Positions 44,100 through 56,000 of a stretch of 64,000 bases of DNA are shown here, in pieces. The DNA comes from Mesorhabditis belari (lineage: Eukaryota; Nematoda; Chromadorea; Rhabditida; Rhabditidae), in assembly GCA_958450365.1 (NCBI GenBank), contig CAUEEP010000930.1:372001-436000 (forward strand), in the 5' to 3' direction. Every line of letters begins with the position of its first letter. Positions within the stretch are counted from its first letter, which is position 1. Position numbers and translations under genes: made by a program. The notes below the pieces were generated by a model. The model saw nothing but the letters and a program-made list of their open reading frames with translations, was not told where the DNA came from and did no database searches.

Positions 44100-45375
44100 G
44101 AGTAGTGTTCAAAAGTTTGAACACATCCATCCGCGCCAACCAAAAAGGCTGTCATCTCGCCGCTAATTAATGTTAATCAACTAACTAAAAACTTATTCTG
44201 TGTTTTTTTTGCTTATTTTTCAACTCATCTTAGGTTATACATTCATTTTGTCTTTTCACTTTTTTTACATGTATTTTTGCATTTACATGTATCAAAGAGA
44301 CCTCGATCTTCCTCAGAAGGATCAAGAAAGATCCTTGCAAAGCTGCCCCAAATTATTGCAAAGTAGTCGCTTCCTACAATGGTCTTGCAATCTCCCAGAA
44401 CACAGCTCAGCGAATTTTGAGGTACGTGAAATTTTTGATCTTTATTTTAGGAAAGGAAAACTCGTTGCCGGTCGACCAGCTCGAAAACCCATGAAAACCG
44501 GCAAGCTCCTCTCAAATTTTCCCGAGAACATCAGGATTGGTCGACCGATGATTGGGGTGTTTTGTGGAGCGATCAAAGCAAGTTTACCAGGTCGAAAGTC
44601 GAGACATTTCAAACTCAAATCTACTTTGACATGCTCGCAGCAATTTGGAGGATGACTGGATTCTCATGCAAGAGAATGACCCAAAACAAACTTCTTGGAT
44701 CGTTCAGAAATGGTTAGAAGAAAAAGGGAATCAAGATATTGAAGTGGGCAGCTCAAAGCCCAGACTTGAACCCACTCAAACATCTTTGGAGGTATTGGAT
44801 TGCCGAATTCGCTTAAAAACATGCACAAAAATATCAGAGCTGATGAAGGGAGTCCACGACGAATAGGCAATACGGTACAGATTTCATTCCAATGTTTTCT
44901 AACAGCACGTTGAAGGGTTTAATCGAATTGATGCCGCATAAATGTCAGCCTGTAATCGCTGCTAAAGGATTCCCAACTAAACCCCCTATCGTTCACGCCT
45001 ATGCTACGTTATATGGGTTTACGTTATATAGATGCCGTTTTATAGCTTAATCCCCTCACGCCTTACGTTATAGAGAGGTTTACGTTATATCGAGGTTCGT
45101 TATAGAGATGTTCGACTATTAAGACTTATTATTTTTAATTCAATAAATTTTGCTACTTCATAAGCGTGTTCAAACTTTTGACTATCCCAAAAGAGAGTCA
45201 TTGCAAGAAATACATATAAAAAAAGTGAAAAGGCAAAATGAACGTATAAATTTAAAAAAAAACAAAAATGACACAGAATAAGTTTTTAGTTAGTTGATTA
45301 ACATTAACTAGCGACGAGATGAGCGCCTTTTAAGTTCGCGCGGATGGATATGTTCAAACTTTTTGACCACTACTG
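44100..45375 (+). mobile_element. Tc1-like element in unit 4 intron, sister of the copy in unit 2
   Basis: Same insertion point and orientation as 32004-33415, flanked by TA. It has lost about 230 bp that would encode the transposase N-terminus and gained a 136-bp insert (44981-45116). Transposase pieces RRIKKDPCKAAPNYCKVVAS and KWLEEKGNQ are decayed. Confidence 0.85.
44981..45116. repeat. Nested 136-bp insert with CGTTATA repeats
   Basis: Absent from the sister Tc1 copy, which reads AACTAAATATTAAG across this point. The insert holds several copies of a TACGTTATA(GA/TC)GAGGTT-like unit. It is a secondary insertion or local repeat of unknown class. Confidence 0.7.
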
Positions 45376-46524
45376 TACATCATGGATTTTCCACAAGTCA
45401 ATAAGCCAGTCGAAAATGCTAGTGAAGAACATACTTTCCTGAAGTTAGTTCAAAACTTTTCAACTTTTAGGAGTTTCGCAATGTGCACGCGTGTGGCCCA
45501 TTGAGCATTGCGAAAATCTCGGCACTCATCGAATGCTCGAAAAGTAAACGCGACTTTTTCTCGAGGACTCTTTACAAGTATGACAAATATGGGGAATTGC
45601 CTGAGCTGCTCGAGAAAGTGCTCTTCAACAAATGGATTTTTGTCTTTTACAGTCTAGTGAGTCGATAATTACCGGTACAACTAATCAATAAACCCATACC
45701 AGTCTGGATTCTAGCCAGGATTATTTCAAAGACATGTTCCGTTGTCACTTTTTCATGCTTACATGAATAAAGTATTGATATAAAAGCGATTTTCCCGGGC
45801 CTAGCCTGGCTTGACTTTGCTACGTTCTGAGGACTTGTTCAGGCTGACATTGGCCTAGCTTAAACCTGGCCTGGCCTAGTTCACAGCCCTAATGATAGCT
45901 TTTATATTCAAAAAGATGACAAGGACCTTGACAAAGAACCCCAATTTTCAGCCACACGATGGCTTCGGGGAGAGGGAGACGATTAATGAGTACGAGCGAG
46001 TGCGCAGAGATCTTCCGTTAAACGTTCCGACCGAGACCCACATCGCTTTACTGAGCAATATAAAAGAGTGGTTCATCGTAAAGAAAAATGTTTTTTGTTT
46101 TGTAAAATAGTTTCCAAGAATTCAATTCAGAAGGGAGAACGGGAAGAACCGGAGCAAAGAGAAAATGAGGAGAAACGACGACAAGCCGAGATATTGAGGA
46201 GGCTGGAAGATGGGAACAAATCGAGGAAAAGATTCTCTTTCCCGAAACTTCCAAACATCTGCAATCCAGGCAGGAAATTGCTTAATAACTAACATTGTTA
46301 TTGGGTTGATGGGTATGAAATGTCGCTAAAAATAAACAACTGATTTATTCAGTCTTTTACATGCAATCCTTATCAATATTTTCCATTATTTTGGATATTT
46401 TGAGCTCATTATATTGGCAAAGACGAGATGCCTTTTTTGTAGAAAATTATTTGGTTTTAATGCGAATTAATCCGTGAGCCACTTTTTGACACACCATATT
46501 TGAAATCAAGCGTTTGTTGGTCAA

Positions 46525-46888
46525 ATCAAAGGTAAAAAATCTAAAAACAGTTCTAAAATTTAGCCAATAAACCAATGTTTGATAAGAAAATCTTTGTAAA
46601 TCATCATTTTATAGCTAACTCATATGGAACGACCTCACAGTATCAAGAGCATCCACAAGCGATAAACCGTCACCAACCAGGGTCACGATCGAATCAGAGG
46701 ACTGACTCTGGCCAAGCAATGGAACTATTAAACGATCTTTAATAAATTTTTGAGTTAATTTTTTGTGGAGCAGAAAAAAAAACGTCGATTCGATGGTCAA
46801 TTCGATTTTTTTTTGTTTTTATTTCAGTTTTAATTCTGCTTTTAGTTGAAAATATTTCAAGATGAGCGATCAGGACAAGAACTTATCG
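46525..46888 (+). pseudogene. Tandem unit 5: upstream block and first exon only
   Basis: The block 46525-46745 matches 30240-30560 and 34360-34625. Exon 1 is 46862-46888 (MSDQDKNLS) with the AG acceptor at 46844-46845. The next exon is not recognisable: after 46918 only a degenerate TTTTGCAAATACCATTGAAAA remains. It is the most truncated of the five 5' ends. Confidence 0.6.
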
Positions 46889-47269
46889 GTAAATGACTAT
46901 TTAAACAAAAATTGAATTCATTAAGATTAGTTTTTGCAAATACCATTGAAAACTGGGTTTGAAGATATTGAATGCCTGGAATTTTCTTGAGAGTATGAAG
47001 TCGGGTAGTCAAAAAGGGCTAACTCGAGATGCGGTTAAGACACCTTAGCTAAACGAAAACCTATCCGTGTCAAATAGATAGAGAAAAAAAAGTTTGATAT
47101 TTCCGGCCAAAATTTCAGAGAAATCCATTCAGCCAATTGTTTCCGAGAGCTTTTTATAGATTTCTTACGAAAAAGGCGTTTTTCACCCTCGGGGATTTGC
47201 TCGAAAGTGTTAACCGAAATTCGATTTAAAAGAGCAAATTGGACATAAAACACTTGGTTTTTATAGTTC

Positions 47270-47600
47270 AAACTAGATTAATTGGTGAATTTCTTCTCTT
47301 TCAGGTGCGAACACTGAAAAAGCTTTTGATTGTAAGACCAGGCCAACCGCTGAAAAATCCATTGGGTTGAGGTCTGGAAAGCTAAGTGGCCACTCAGAAA
47401 AAGAAATGAAGTCCGGGAAGTTGTTTTGCGAGAACTCTTGGACTTTCTTGGATTTGTGCCATCTTGCTGATAAGTTCAAATACGATTTCCAAAATGTTTA
47501 CGAGCCCAGGGCAAGAGTTCATCCTTGAGAAGAGCCAGGTAGTTATCGGAGTTGCACGCGTGATACCTTGTTGCGACAATTATGGCGCCCCCTGTGTATG
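47270..47600 (-). pseudogene. Fragment of a DD37D-like transposase
   Basis: The minus strand shows FPDFISFSEWPLSFPDLNPM followed by DFSAVG, similar to the C-terminal catalytic part of the element at 36.6-37.9 kb, and here the third Asp is kept. A partial end GGCGCCCCCTGT lies at about 47584. 46920-47270 and 47600-48000 hold no supported gene. Confidence 0.65.
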
Positions 47601-48014
47601 TACAGCTTAGGGAAAGAAAACTGTGTATGCACTTGTACACTATTTGAAGTTAAAGTTGTTAAAGTTAAAGTTAAATCTCGGGTTTGAGATTTATGTAAAC
47701 ATACCTCTAGACAGAGAAATCTATTAGTCTAACCGGTGTGAAGAGCATTTTTTTGTATTTTTTGTTAGGTTTATTACCCGTACCTAGTTCTAGAAACTAG
47801 TACTACCCAGAAATGTATCTAGCAATGAAAACTTTTAAAAAATTTAAGAGGAAGAGTGAAAATCTAAAAAAAATCTAACGAATACGATTGCAGGAAGAGG
47901 AAAGAGTCCTAGAAGAATTGCTAAAGAGAGCTACAACGAGTCAGGAAAAGCCAAACTTCCAAGTTTTACTATTAAACAATAAATGTTTATTTACTTCGTT
48001 TTCGAAATTCCTAT

Positions 48015-48455
48015 ACACGGTGCGGCCAAAATATCCGGTGGGACATATTAGCACAAATCTCTTGGGCACAAATCCTCATCTGAAATCTCTGAAATCGTCC
48101 AGACCGTTCCTCGTCTTGGAGACTTTCATTTCCATCTTTGCACCGTTGAAACCATCTTTGGCATTGTCTTTCGCTAATGTTGTCTTCCCCAAAAACTTCA
48201 ATGATTGTTCGATGCGATTCAACCGCGGATTTCCCTTGTTTAAAATCATACCACAGAGCGGCTCGAAGTCGAAACTTTTCGTCGTGCATTTTGTACCTGA
48301 AAATATTGTTAAATTTGTAAAAATTTGTAAAATTCAAATATAATATGAAAGGATAGAGTGTCTAGCTGATATCTATTTGAAAAAAAATCGCATAAGCAAA
48401 GAACTGGAATTCAAAACCGACATTACTTTTTCCTCAACCTAATACTTTTTCCCAT
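48015..48455 (-). pseudogene. mariner fragment with N-terminal transposase part
   Basis: Matches the right third of the 15150-16403 mariner: MHDEKFRLRAALWYDFKQGK, then QRWFQRCKDGNESLQDEERS, and the end CATTACTTTTTCCTCAACCT. The catalytic part is missing. Confidence 0.8.
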
Positions 48456-48758
48456 AATAGCGCGAGAACTCATTTATCCACGCTTCTTTTCATGTTTATG
48501 CGTTGACGGGGTAAAGATGTAGAAGTTTCAAATGCTAACCTCCAAAAGTGCTAACTGCCCAGGCAAGGTTAATCGATGAAAATCTCTCTTAAAAACAGCA
48601 GAGACGGATGTTTTTAAGCACTTTCGAGTCAATTACCTAACCAGACTTGTTTCCTAATAGTAATCACTGGCAGGTTGAGTCAAAAATGTTTTGATCTAAA
48701 CATAAACAATAAAAATTCTCAATTCTTTAGAAATCGATTAATTTTGCACTGTTTTCAG

Positions 48759-49203
48759 AAGATTCTTTATCTCCAAAAGAAGAAAATGCGGGAAACGAAG
48801 TGTTCGAATGTTCAGGCAAAAAACGATAAAACAGATCGACATTTTGTGATCGAAACCGATCGAAAAAGACCAAGAAGACATCGTTTTTCATTTGGAATCA
48901 AGCCAAAAGCTATCAAAATTCAATCAAATTTTGAAAAAAAAGTCACAAACGATGATTCGAAACAAAAACAAATCAAAATGGACAAAGAATTTGAAGAAAT
49001 TTTGTCTTTTGCTACTTCTTTTCTCACCAAATATTCTTCGTTAACGGTTTTGGATCAAAATTTGTCCAATGAAAAGTCAACTATGGATCTTTCAAAGGAT
49101 GTCTGTGGATCTCTGTGGTAGTTGGCATTATTTTTTGAAATTGTATTCAATTACAGTAATCTGTTGCTATCTGAAAATGATGAAATGAAAGCTTATAGTT
49201 TGG
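48759..49203 (+). CDS. Two putative exons of an unrecognised gene
   Basis: Exon 48759-49117 follows a TTTTCAG acceptor and is open for about 120 codons, Lys/Asp-rich (KMRETKCSNVQAKNDKTDRH..., later EEILSFATSFLTKYSSLTVL). A 39-nt GT-AG intron joins it in phase to 49157-49203 (NLLLSENDEMKAYS). Start and end exons are not seen. Its upstream 250 bp duplicate about 35890-36140, so the first bases of the region are repeat. No family recognised; it may be chance open frame in AT-rich DNA. Confidence 0.35.
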
Positions 49204-49329
49204 GTAAATTAGTAAGTATTTAGTTTTTTTCTGAAAATTCGATTTCAATTAAAATCGATGATTTCAAGATGTACTTGCTTCAAAAGATTTCTGCGATCCT
49301 AAGCTATCATATCCTAGCTGCTTTATCCT

Positions 49330-49400
49330 ACATATTATAAGCGAGAGAGTATGTGTGTGTCTGCGTGTGTGTCTGTGCTTGTGTATCTGTCTACTATGCA
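49330..49400. repeat. TG-rich microsatellite
   Basis: TATGTGTGTGTCTGCGTGTG and similar runs follow CATATTATAAGCGAGAGAGT. Simple repeat. Confidence 0.7.
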
Positions 49401-49511
49401 ATTTTAGTTCCATTCCGTTTTGGGAATATTCAGCTGTGATAAATTTTTCGTATTCGCTTTTGAAAAGTTATACAAAAGTTTTATTGGGTTAAAAATCATA
49501 GAAAGGATTTC

Positions 49512-50700
49512 TCAAATATAACATTTTAATTTCTCAAACATAAGTGGATTTCTGATGCTGATGTTGAGCTGGGTTTTGACCTTGATGCCCAAGTGGGCCA
49601 TGTTGAAAGGAGACATTCTGAAGATCTGTTCTGGTTTTGCTTCAATTTTTCTCAAAACCTGATGATGACGCACAGATCTTTGAAAATTCTCATCCAAATA
49701 TTGCATCAATGACGGAGGGAATTGAATCGACAACCGATGGGCGACTTTGTAGGCGAAATCTTGCATCTCCTCGAAACACAAATCGTTCCTCTGAAAAAGC
49801 ACTGTAGATTATTGAATGCTGAATGCTAAACCGTGCCCCACGGCTACCGTAGGCCCTCAATTGTCTTTTAATACATGCCCACTTTACCGTAATCTAGCGT
49901 GATAACGTTCCTAGGTTTATCCAACTCAAGTTGGTCTGATTTGGCGAGCATTCAAAGATCCGGGTACTTGGATACTAACGAGGCAAGCTTACGATAGTTT
50001 TCAAAAGTTTGATTCAAAAGTTTCAAATTGACTCACTAGTAGAAACGAAGAAACCTTAGTAGAAACGTTGACCCACTTTAGAAAGCACTTTAGTCCAAAC
50101 GAGCCAACCTCCAGCTCAAAGCATTAAACTTGAATAACGTTAAAGTCATCTACTTTTAGACTTTTTAATTTTCGTCTACACGATTCGGCTCAGCCTACCG
50201 GCACTTTCTCGAAGAACATCATCCACTCTTTTGCGAGACTCCAATTGAGCACATTCTTCAATTCTTGATCGTAACCATTTTTCACCAAAGTTTGAAGGAA
50301 AAACGTTCGTCTCGAGTTCGAGTTCTCGATCAGAATCTCCAAAGTGGCACGATTCAAATTGGTGACTTTTTCGAAGTCCTAAAACGAATATTCAGTCAGG
50401 TTGCTGAAGTTAACATAGTGTAAATAGATGCACGATGTACAGGCTTCAAACTTCCCAACCTGCCATTGTTGATGTGCGAATTGCCGTTGAACTACCTGGT
50501 AGTCGAGCTCTTTCCCCTGAAAATGAACACAATATGGCAAGCATTTAGCGGTGAAACAGTTAGATTACTAGTGTATTAGATTCAGATTTGTAACTTTTCT
50601 CAACTCCTCTCAACCCACCAGCATCCATACTCCTGATTTTTTAGCTTGATTTTTCAAACCCTTTCTCTCCTCCTCGCTTATCGTGGGATCTGTTTAGGTG
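49512..50700 (-). pseudogene. Inverted partial copy of gene A's C-terminal exons
   Basis: Minus-strand exons 50460-50516 (GKELDYQVVQRQFAHQQWQ), 50199-50378 (DFEKVTNLNRATLEILIENS...) and 49512-49790 (RNDLCFEEMQDFAYKVAHRL...) match gene A exons 10471-12855 closely, including introns. A rough relative of exon 10282-10368 lies near 50630-50690; similarity then ends. No mariner sits in the intron here, so this is the empty-site allele for the insertion at 10563. The last exon stops with TGA after FEKLKCYI, where gene A has TGG and reads on 37 more codons. As it lacks a start it is a fragment, unless spliced to other exons. Confidence 0.75.
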
Positions 50701-50922
50701 GAAAAGCCAGAAAGGGTTTGTTAGGTTTCTAGTTATTGCAAACGATGTGAAAGAATTTAGCAATTAGATGGATCAATAAAGGAATTTGAAGTTTGGCTTG
50801 GGCCCTTAGTTTTAGAATTAATATATGTGCAAAAAGACTTCCCGTTTTTCGATTTAATGGCATTTCTTTCAATATTCTCCTCAAATTTACGATAATATTT
50901 GAAGAGCTTATTCAGTTCCCTG

Positions 50923-51309
50923 CTAACTAGAGGGTCGTTTAAGGGTTTTCAAATAAGAACGACGGAAAAAATGGTCTAGTCTATTTTTAGCTCTCAAGAA
51001 GTGCGGCCGGGTCATTAAAGGAGAATCACCACACACTAATTCCTTCGATTTTAGGAGACTAGCGCAAAAGATGTCATAATCTTTGTCAATAGAATTTGAG
51101 GAGGCACAAAAATCTGATCGATTTAGAGAATCTAGTATACACACCGCCGCTTTGTCATAATTAAAATCAAAATGCAAACAGACGTGATCCCTTTCCTTCG
51201 GAGTAAAACAAGTTGAACCAATTTTGAAGCTGATTGAGTGGTGGTCAGCGTCCGGGAGAGGCGGCAACCTTTGCAGACCGATTATGTCGTCTGCACAGTC
51301 ACAAATCAC
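50923..51309 (-). pseudogene. Non-LTR retrotransposon (endonuclease end) fragment, tentative
   Basis: The minus frame has LPPLPDADHHSISFKIG, like the SDH motif closing the endonuclease domain of LINE proteins, then FDFNYDKAAVCILDSLNRSD and HFLRAKNRLDHFFRRSYLKT, as in the linker before reverse transcriptase. It ends at a stop after KTLKRPSS. No reverse transcriptase follows. Confidence 0.4.
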
Positions 51310-53000
51310 CTAAAATTAGAAATGTATTTAAAATGAACACAGAGCTCGTAATAAGGAAAATTTCAAGTGACATAGTGGGATGATGTAACTTATATCAAAT
51401 GCAAAAGGATCATTGAAAAACCCGACACGGAAATTAAAAACACCTGGTAGAATGTTTAACTCAGCAGAATTTAAAAACGTCGATAGATGGTTTAAAAGAT
51501 GTATCTGCTAAATTTACATCAGGAGGGCAATAAATAATAAAAAAGCCGGTCTTTTGGCAAGAAAAACATACACTATAATAATTTGAGAGTTGAACTTAGA
51601 CACAGAGCAAATCAGCGAGTGTTTAAAAGAATTAGAAGCAGGAAAATAGCCCCACAACCATGAGATTTTCGGGACTATGACAATACCGCACCGCCATTTG
51701 CGCACACATAAAAGCGTCTTTTGCGCACGTAGTTTTGCGCACAAGTCTTTTGCGCACACAAACAAAAACGGGACCATGATGATTACGCCGTGAAGATTGC
51801 GCCGCAAGCCAAAAACGAAAACTCGTCGCAAATATTTTAAATTGTTAAAATTAAAATTTTTGTTTTTGTCGTTTACAAAGCCTGAAGGCGGTAGAGCGAT
51901 CAACGATAAAGAGATCACAAATGGCCTTCACTTTCATCCCTCCTTGACGGGCTTTGACAATGTTTGATAATGTCGAAGTGTCCAGATATCGCTCGCAGGG
52001 CATCTAAAAAAAATAAATTAATGCACAAAAAACAAAGTCAGAAAAGAAAAAGAAAAAGTTTACAACAGAATACAACGATGGTGCAAGACTTTTTTTGCGC
52101 TCTAAACTGGGTGTCTCTAATAAAACTTATTTTTTGGGCCAAAAAAAAAAACTTGCAACAAAAATGAATAATATTCTCGGAAACTAGACCACAATGGTAG
52201 AATTAGTTGCCAACAAGTTTTCTCTGAAACGCTTCTTTTTGCGAAAAATTTTTTGTTTTAAGCCTTTGGGAGAGAATGGTGCAAGCCTTTTTTGCTGACT
52301 GTAATAATTGAATCGGCACTACCTTTGCATGTTTTTATAGTTTTGGAACTGTTTAAGTAGCTTTTAAAACTTATTGCACCTAGAGCACCAAACGCTTTGA
52401 AAACCAAGAGATTTTCAAACCATGATCTACGAAAATTTTAGAGCTCAAGAAACTCACCGTTTTCTATTCGAAGTGCTCAATGAGTTGCCAATCAAAATCT
52501 CTGAATCAAAACGAAAAACTCAGAAAAGACATTTTCTACAGTCAAAGCACTTGTGAGAATGTTTTATGCGGTTGTGTGATTGATTTCTTTGTCCCCATCG
52601 GGTGCATTGTGTTAATCTCGACAGATGCTGTGATTGAAAAAACATCAAGTTTTCAACGTCTATGAATTCAATTTGTGCTACGGTGCTGTGAAAAATAGTT
52701 TTTGATTCATAAAAGCACAAAATTTTCAACAATTATCTAGTCAATAGGGTTATTTTAAAAAAAGGCAAAATTAAAAAGCTTTCTTAGCAAAATTCTCTCG
52801 TGAACTATTGATCCAACTATAATCAAAAGTTGATGAAACACCTTTTAACAAAAAATCATGAATTCAAAACTTTCAGAGTGACAAGATTGTGATAAAAACG
52901 ATCAAAAAGAGCGAGATAAATTGGAAAAAATTTCTTAGCAATAATATCATTGTATTGAAATCAAGATCTCACAATAATCGTGAGTCAAAAACAATATCTC
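51310..53000. other. Spacer with TTTTGCGCAC repeats
   Basis: At 51690-51800 short copies of TTTTGCGCACA and GATTACGCCGTGAAGATTGC occur, a style of intergenic repeat common in rhabditid nematodes. Other parts are AT-rich without supported exons. Confidence 0.4.
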
Positions 53001-53001
53001 T

Positions 53002-56000
53002 TTACATAATTGAGCAAAGCTTGGGTGGTGGTGGCGGAGGTCGGTTACGGATCTCGGCCATTTCGGCCTCGTGCGCCTGTCGCTGGCGTTCCATCGCCTC
53101 TTGTTGCATCTGGAAATGAGATTTAAAGTGAGGATTCTATTTTGTGAGGAATACTACCGTAGGGAGGCTAAGCAGAGAATGGGATGAGTTTAAAAGCTAT
53201 TTCCTGAAAAAACCTTACCCTAGCCAATTAGGTCAAACTCGGCCGGATCAGGCCAGACCAGGACCAGTCTCAAGACACCCCTCTGACCGGGTCAGGTAGA
53301 CTATAAAAGTACTGTCTTTCGGGCAGACAAATTGTGTCTTCGTGGTCAGCGGGTAGAGTCCTCGCCTCACATTTTTGCGACCCTGGTTTGGTCCCGACCA
53401 GGCCCCAAACTAAAAAAATTTTTTTTTTTTAAAAAAAAGGAAAAAAAAAATAGTTTTTTTAAAAAAAAAAAAAAAAAATTTTTTTAAAAAAAAAAAAAAG
53501 GGGGTGAAAAAAATTTATTTTTTTTTTTTTTTTTTATGAGAATGGGGGGGGGAAAAGAGGAGGTGATTAAGGGGTTTGAAAAAAAAAAAAAAAATTTTTT
53601 TATAAAAAAAAGGAAAAAGGGGGGGGAGAGTTTATATTTTTTAAAAAAAAAAAAAAATAATTTTTAATTATTTTTTTTTTTTTTTTTTTTTAAATTTTTT
53701 TATGAATATTTTTTTTTTTTTTTTTTTTTTTTGAAAAGAAAAAGAAAAAAAAAAAAAAAGGGGGAAAAAAAAAAAAAAAAATTTTTAAAAAGGAAAAAGG
53801 GATGGTTGGGTGGTTTTTTTTTAAAAAAGGAGGGAAAGAAAGAAAAGGCATCAGCCTAGTCGAAGACTCAACTAATTGCAAGTCCAGGACCCGGGTCCTG
53901 GACTTAAAATTAGTCGAGTCTTCGACAAGGGCTGAGTCTTGATGCTAGTCTGCTGATTAGTTGTTGACAATCGACAATCTGTGTTGAAAAGCCGACTAGA
54001 CAAGTCAAGCCAGACAAACTGGAATAAGCCGGCCTTTATCGGTCCGGGTCTAGTTTTGCCAACCGTTCTTGGGTCAGTTCCCCATCATCATAAAGTCTAA
54101 AAGCACTAAAATAGCCTATCAAATGCCCCTCACCCTCGTGTCATCGCGTCTCTCCTGGTCTCGAACTTCGTCGCGACGAGCGCGCTCTTGTTGTTCCTGG
54201 GAATCACGCTTTGGTTGTGTACGTAAACAAATTTCAAATTTAAAGAATTAGCTTAGCTTTTCCTCACCATTCTCATCATTTCCATGTCTATTTCGTATCG
54301 TCTCTCCCTTTCTTGGCGATCTCTTTCCTCGCGAGCGATTCGCTCGGCCCTTTCATGCCGCATTTGCTCCATTTGGCTAAAGAGTACAACTTTGGTTTAA
54401 AAAACTACATTTACAATGAAAGTACTGTATGTTAAGACAGCTTTTAGAATCAAGTATTCCAGGTCTGACAGATTTCTTGGCTAAGCTTATAGTAAGAAAA
54501 GTTTTGACTAGAATCCTGGCTCAAATGATAAAGATGGCTTTTATGAAATTAAGGACTTAGGGTTCTTCATTCTTTAGTGGATTTTTACTACTTACGCTTG
54601 TGAATTCTCGTTCATCGCTTTCATCATCGCCAATAATCCCTGCATGTTTGAGCCGCCACTCTCGGCCTCGACACGGAGTCGACGCTCTTCCACTAAAATA
54701 GAAATGGGTCGCTTTTTTGTCTAACAATTAGATACAGTTCTTGAAATCGCACTTAAATTTTAATGACTTTAATCTGGCTATGTTTGACCAGGAGTCAACC
54801 CCCGGCTAAATTCCGGGGGTTAACCGGGGACCGATTCGGGCTTGAGATGAGTCAAACGTCAAAGTTAATTGTCAGCAAATTCACCAAAATCACTAAACTT
54901 TACGAAATTCAATAACTAAGTTGAGTTTGGGAGGCATAGTTATTGATTTATATTTCCCAGTATATCGGAACTTTAAGAAGTCAGCGCTAAGATTGAAAAT
55001 CCGAATTCTATTGCCGATACTTTTCCCCATGTCAAGTATGACTTCAAAACAACGAACCCAATTGCTCGTTCATCTCTCCGATTTGAGTATTCGTTTCCTC
55101 TTCAAGCGATTCCAATCTTTTCTTGTCTTCAGCTTGTTTAAAATGGAGATCCTCCATTTGTTTGTTGAGCGCGCCGACTTTCAAATTGTGGCGAACCTCC
55201 ATCTCGAAGCTGTCCTCGCATTTCTAAAACATAAGGTTCATCTAGAGTTCTCCGTCCTAACTGTTTTCTAAAATATGCCAGTGAATAAAATTTTCATAAG
55301 ACTATCGTAGCCTTGCCTCCCCTTTCCTCACATCTAACTTTAAGTGGTTCCACCTTGAATTGTGCCAATTGACTGTCCCTGTAGTTGTCTAACAGATGCT
55401 CGACCATATCGGGCGAGATCTTGGGCAAAGCGATCGCCACATCGGCAACGAATTCAGCCTGAATATGAATAGAGCTATACAGAGTTTAGATTTCATAGAG
55501 TTTTCAAGCTATCAGCTTCTCTAAAGCCACCTTTTTGATCCCGTACTTTCCCCGGAGTAGATTCTGACAGGCATCGATCGCCTCTTCGATCTCCGACTCG
55601 TCTTTGATTGTAGCGACTTGCTGAAAGCTCAAATTTCTGAAGGGCTTTGGAATAAAGTTGTCTCAACTTCGCGTAAGGCAAGAGGCAAGCCAGAAGTCAG
55701 GTCTAGGATTGGCAAGGCCCAAGCCAGGAGCCAGAACGAGGTCAACGATAGGCCAGAAGCCAATCCTAGAGCTGACTGGCTTGGCTCTAGGTCTAATGGT
55801 AGGAAATTCTAGAAGCTGGATGCACAGGTATTATCGTATCAAAGCCTAATCACTTACTCCTTTCAACGCTTTCCAATGCTCTTCCACCAATCCTTGGAAC
55901 ATCTCGCCAACCTGTTGGTGAAGGTGCTGAATGGCGTTGTCTTGTTGTAAGTCCTCATATCGAGCCTGAAGTTTGGAGTTTGGATAAAGTTAGCATATCA

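Larger units (their letters stand above)
42795..46292 (+). pseudogene. Tandem unit 4: GTPase-less paralogue with a lost splice donor
   Basis: Exons by homology to unit 2: 42795-42821 (MSYHDKNLT), 42859 onward, 42984-43126, 43324-43370, 43410-43504, 43543-43725, 43876-43962, 44003-44065, 45471-45656, 45952-46089, 46131-46292. Exon 2 runs without a GT donor straight into the TTTTTTTAG acceptor of exon 3, because a deletion removed the donor and most of the intron. Reading through gives a stop after KRWKLIKMRKETTC, so normal protein is not expected unless another start is used. The DEISD exon also lost 12 bp in frame (DTEI missing). All other exon sizes and phases are kept. The intron 44066-45470 holds the sister Tc1-like element. 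Downstream exons still look under little decay. Confidence 0.65.

Noticed and set aside
51514..51918. 134-codon minus-strand frame
   Set aside because: Composition follows TTTTGCGCAC-type intergenic repeats; no splice context and no family.
53690..53881. Small frame of Phe and Lys runs
   Set aside because: Lies in the homopolymer region that is probably not real sequence.
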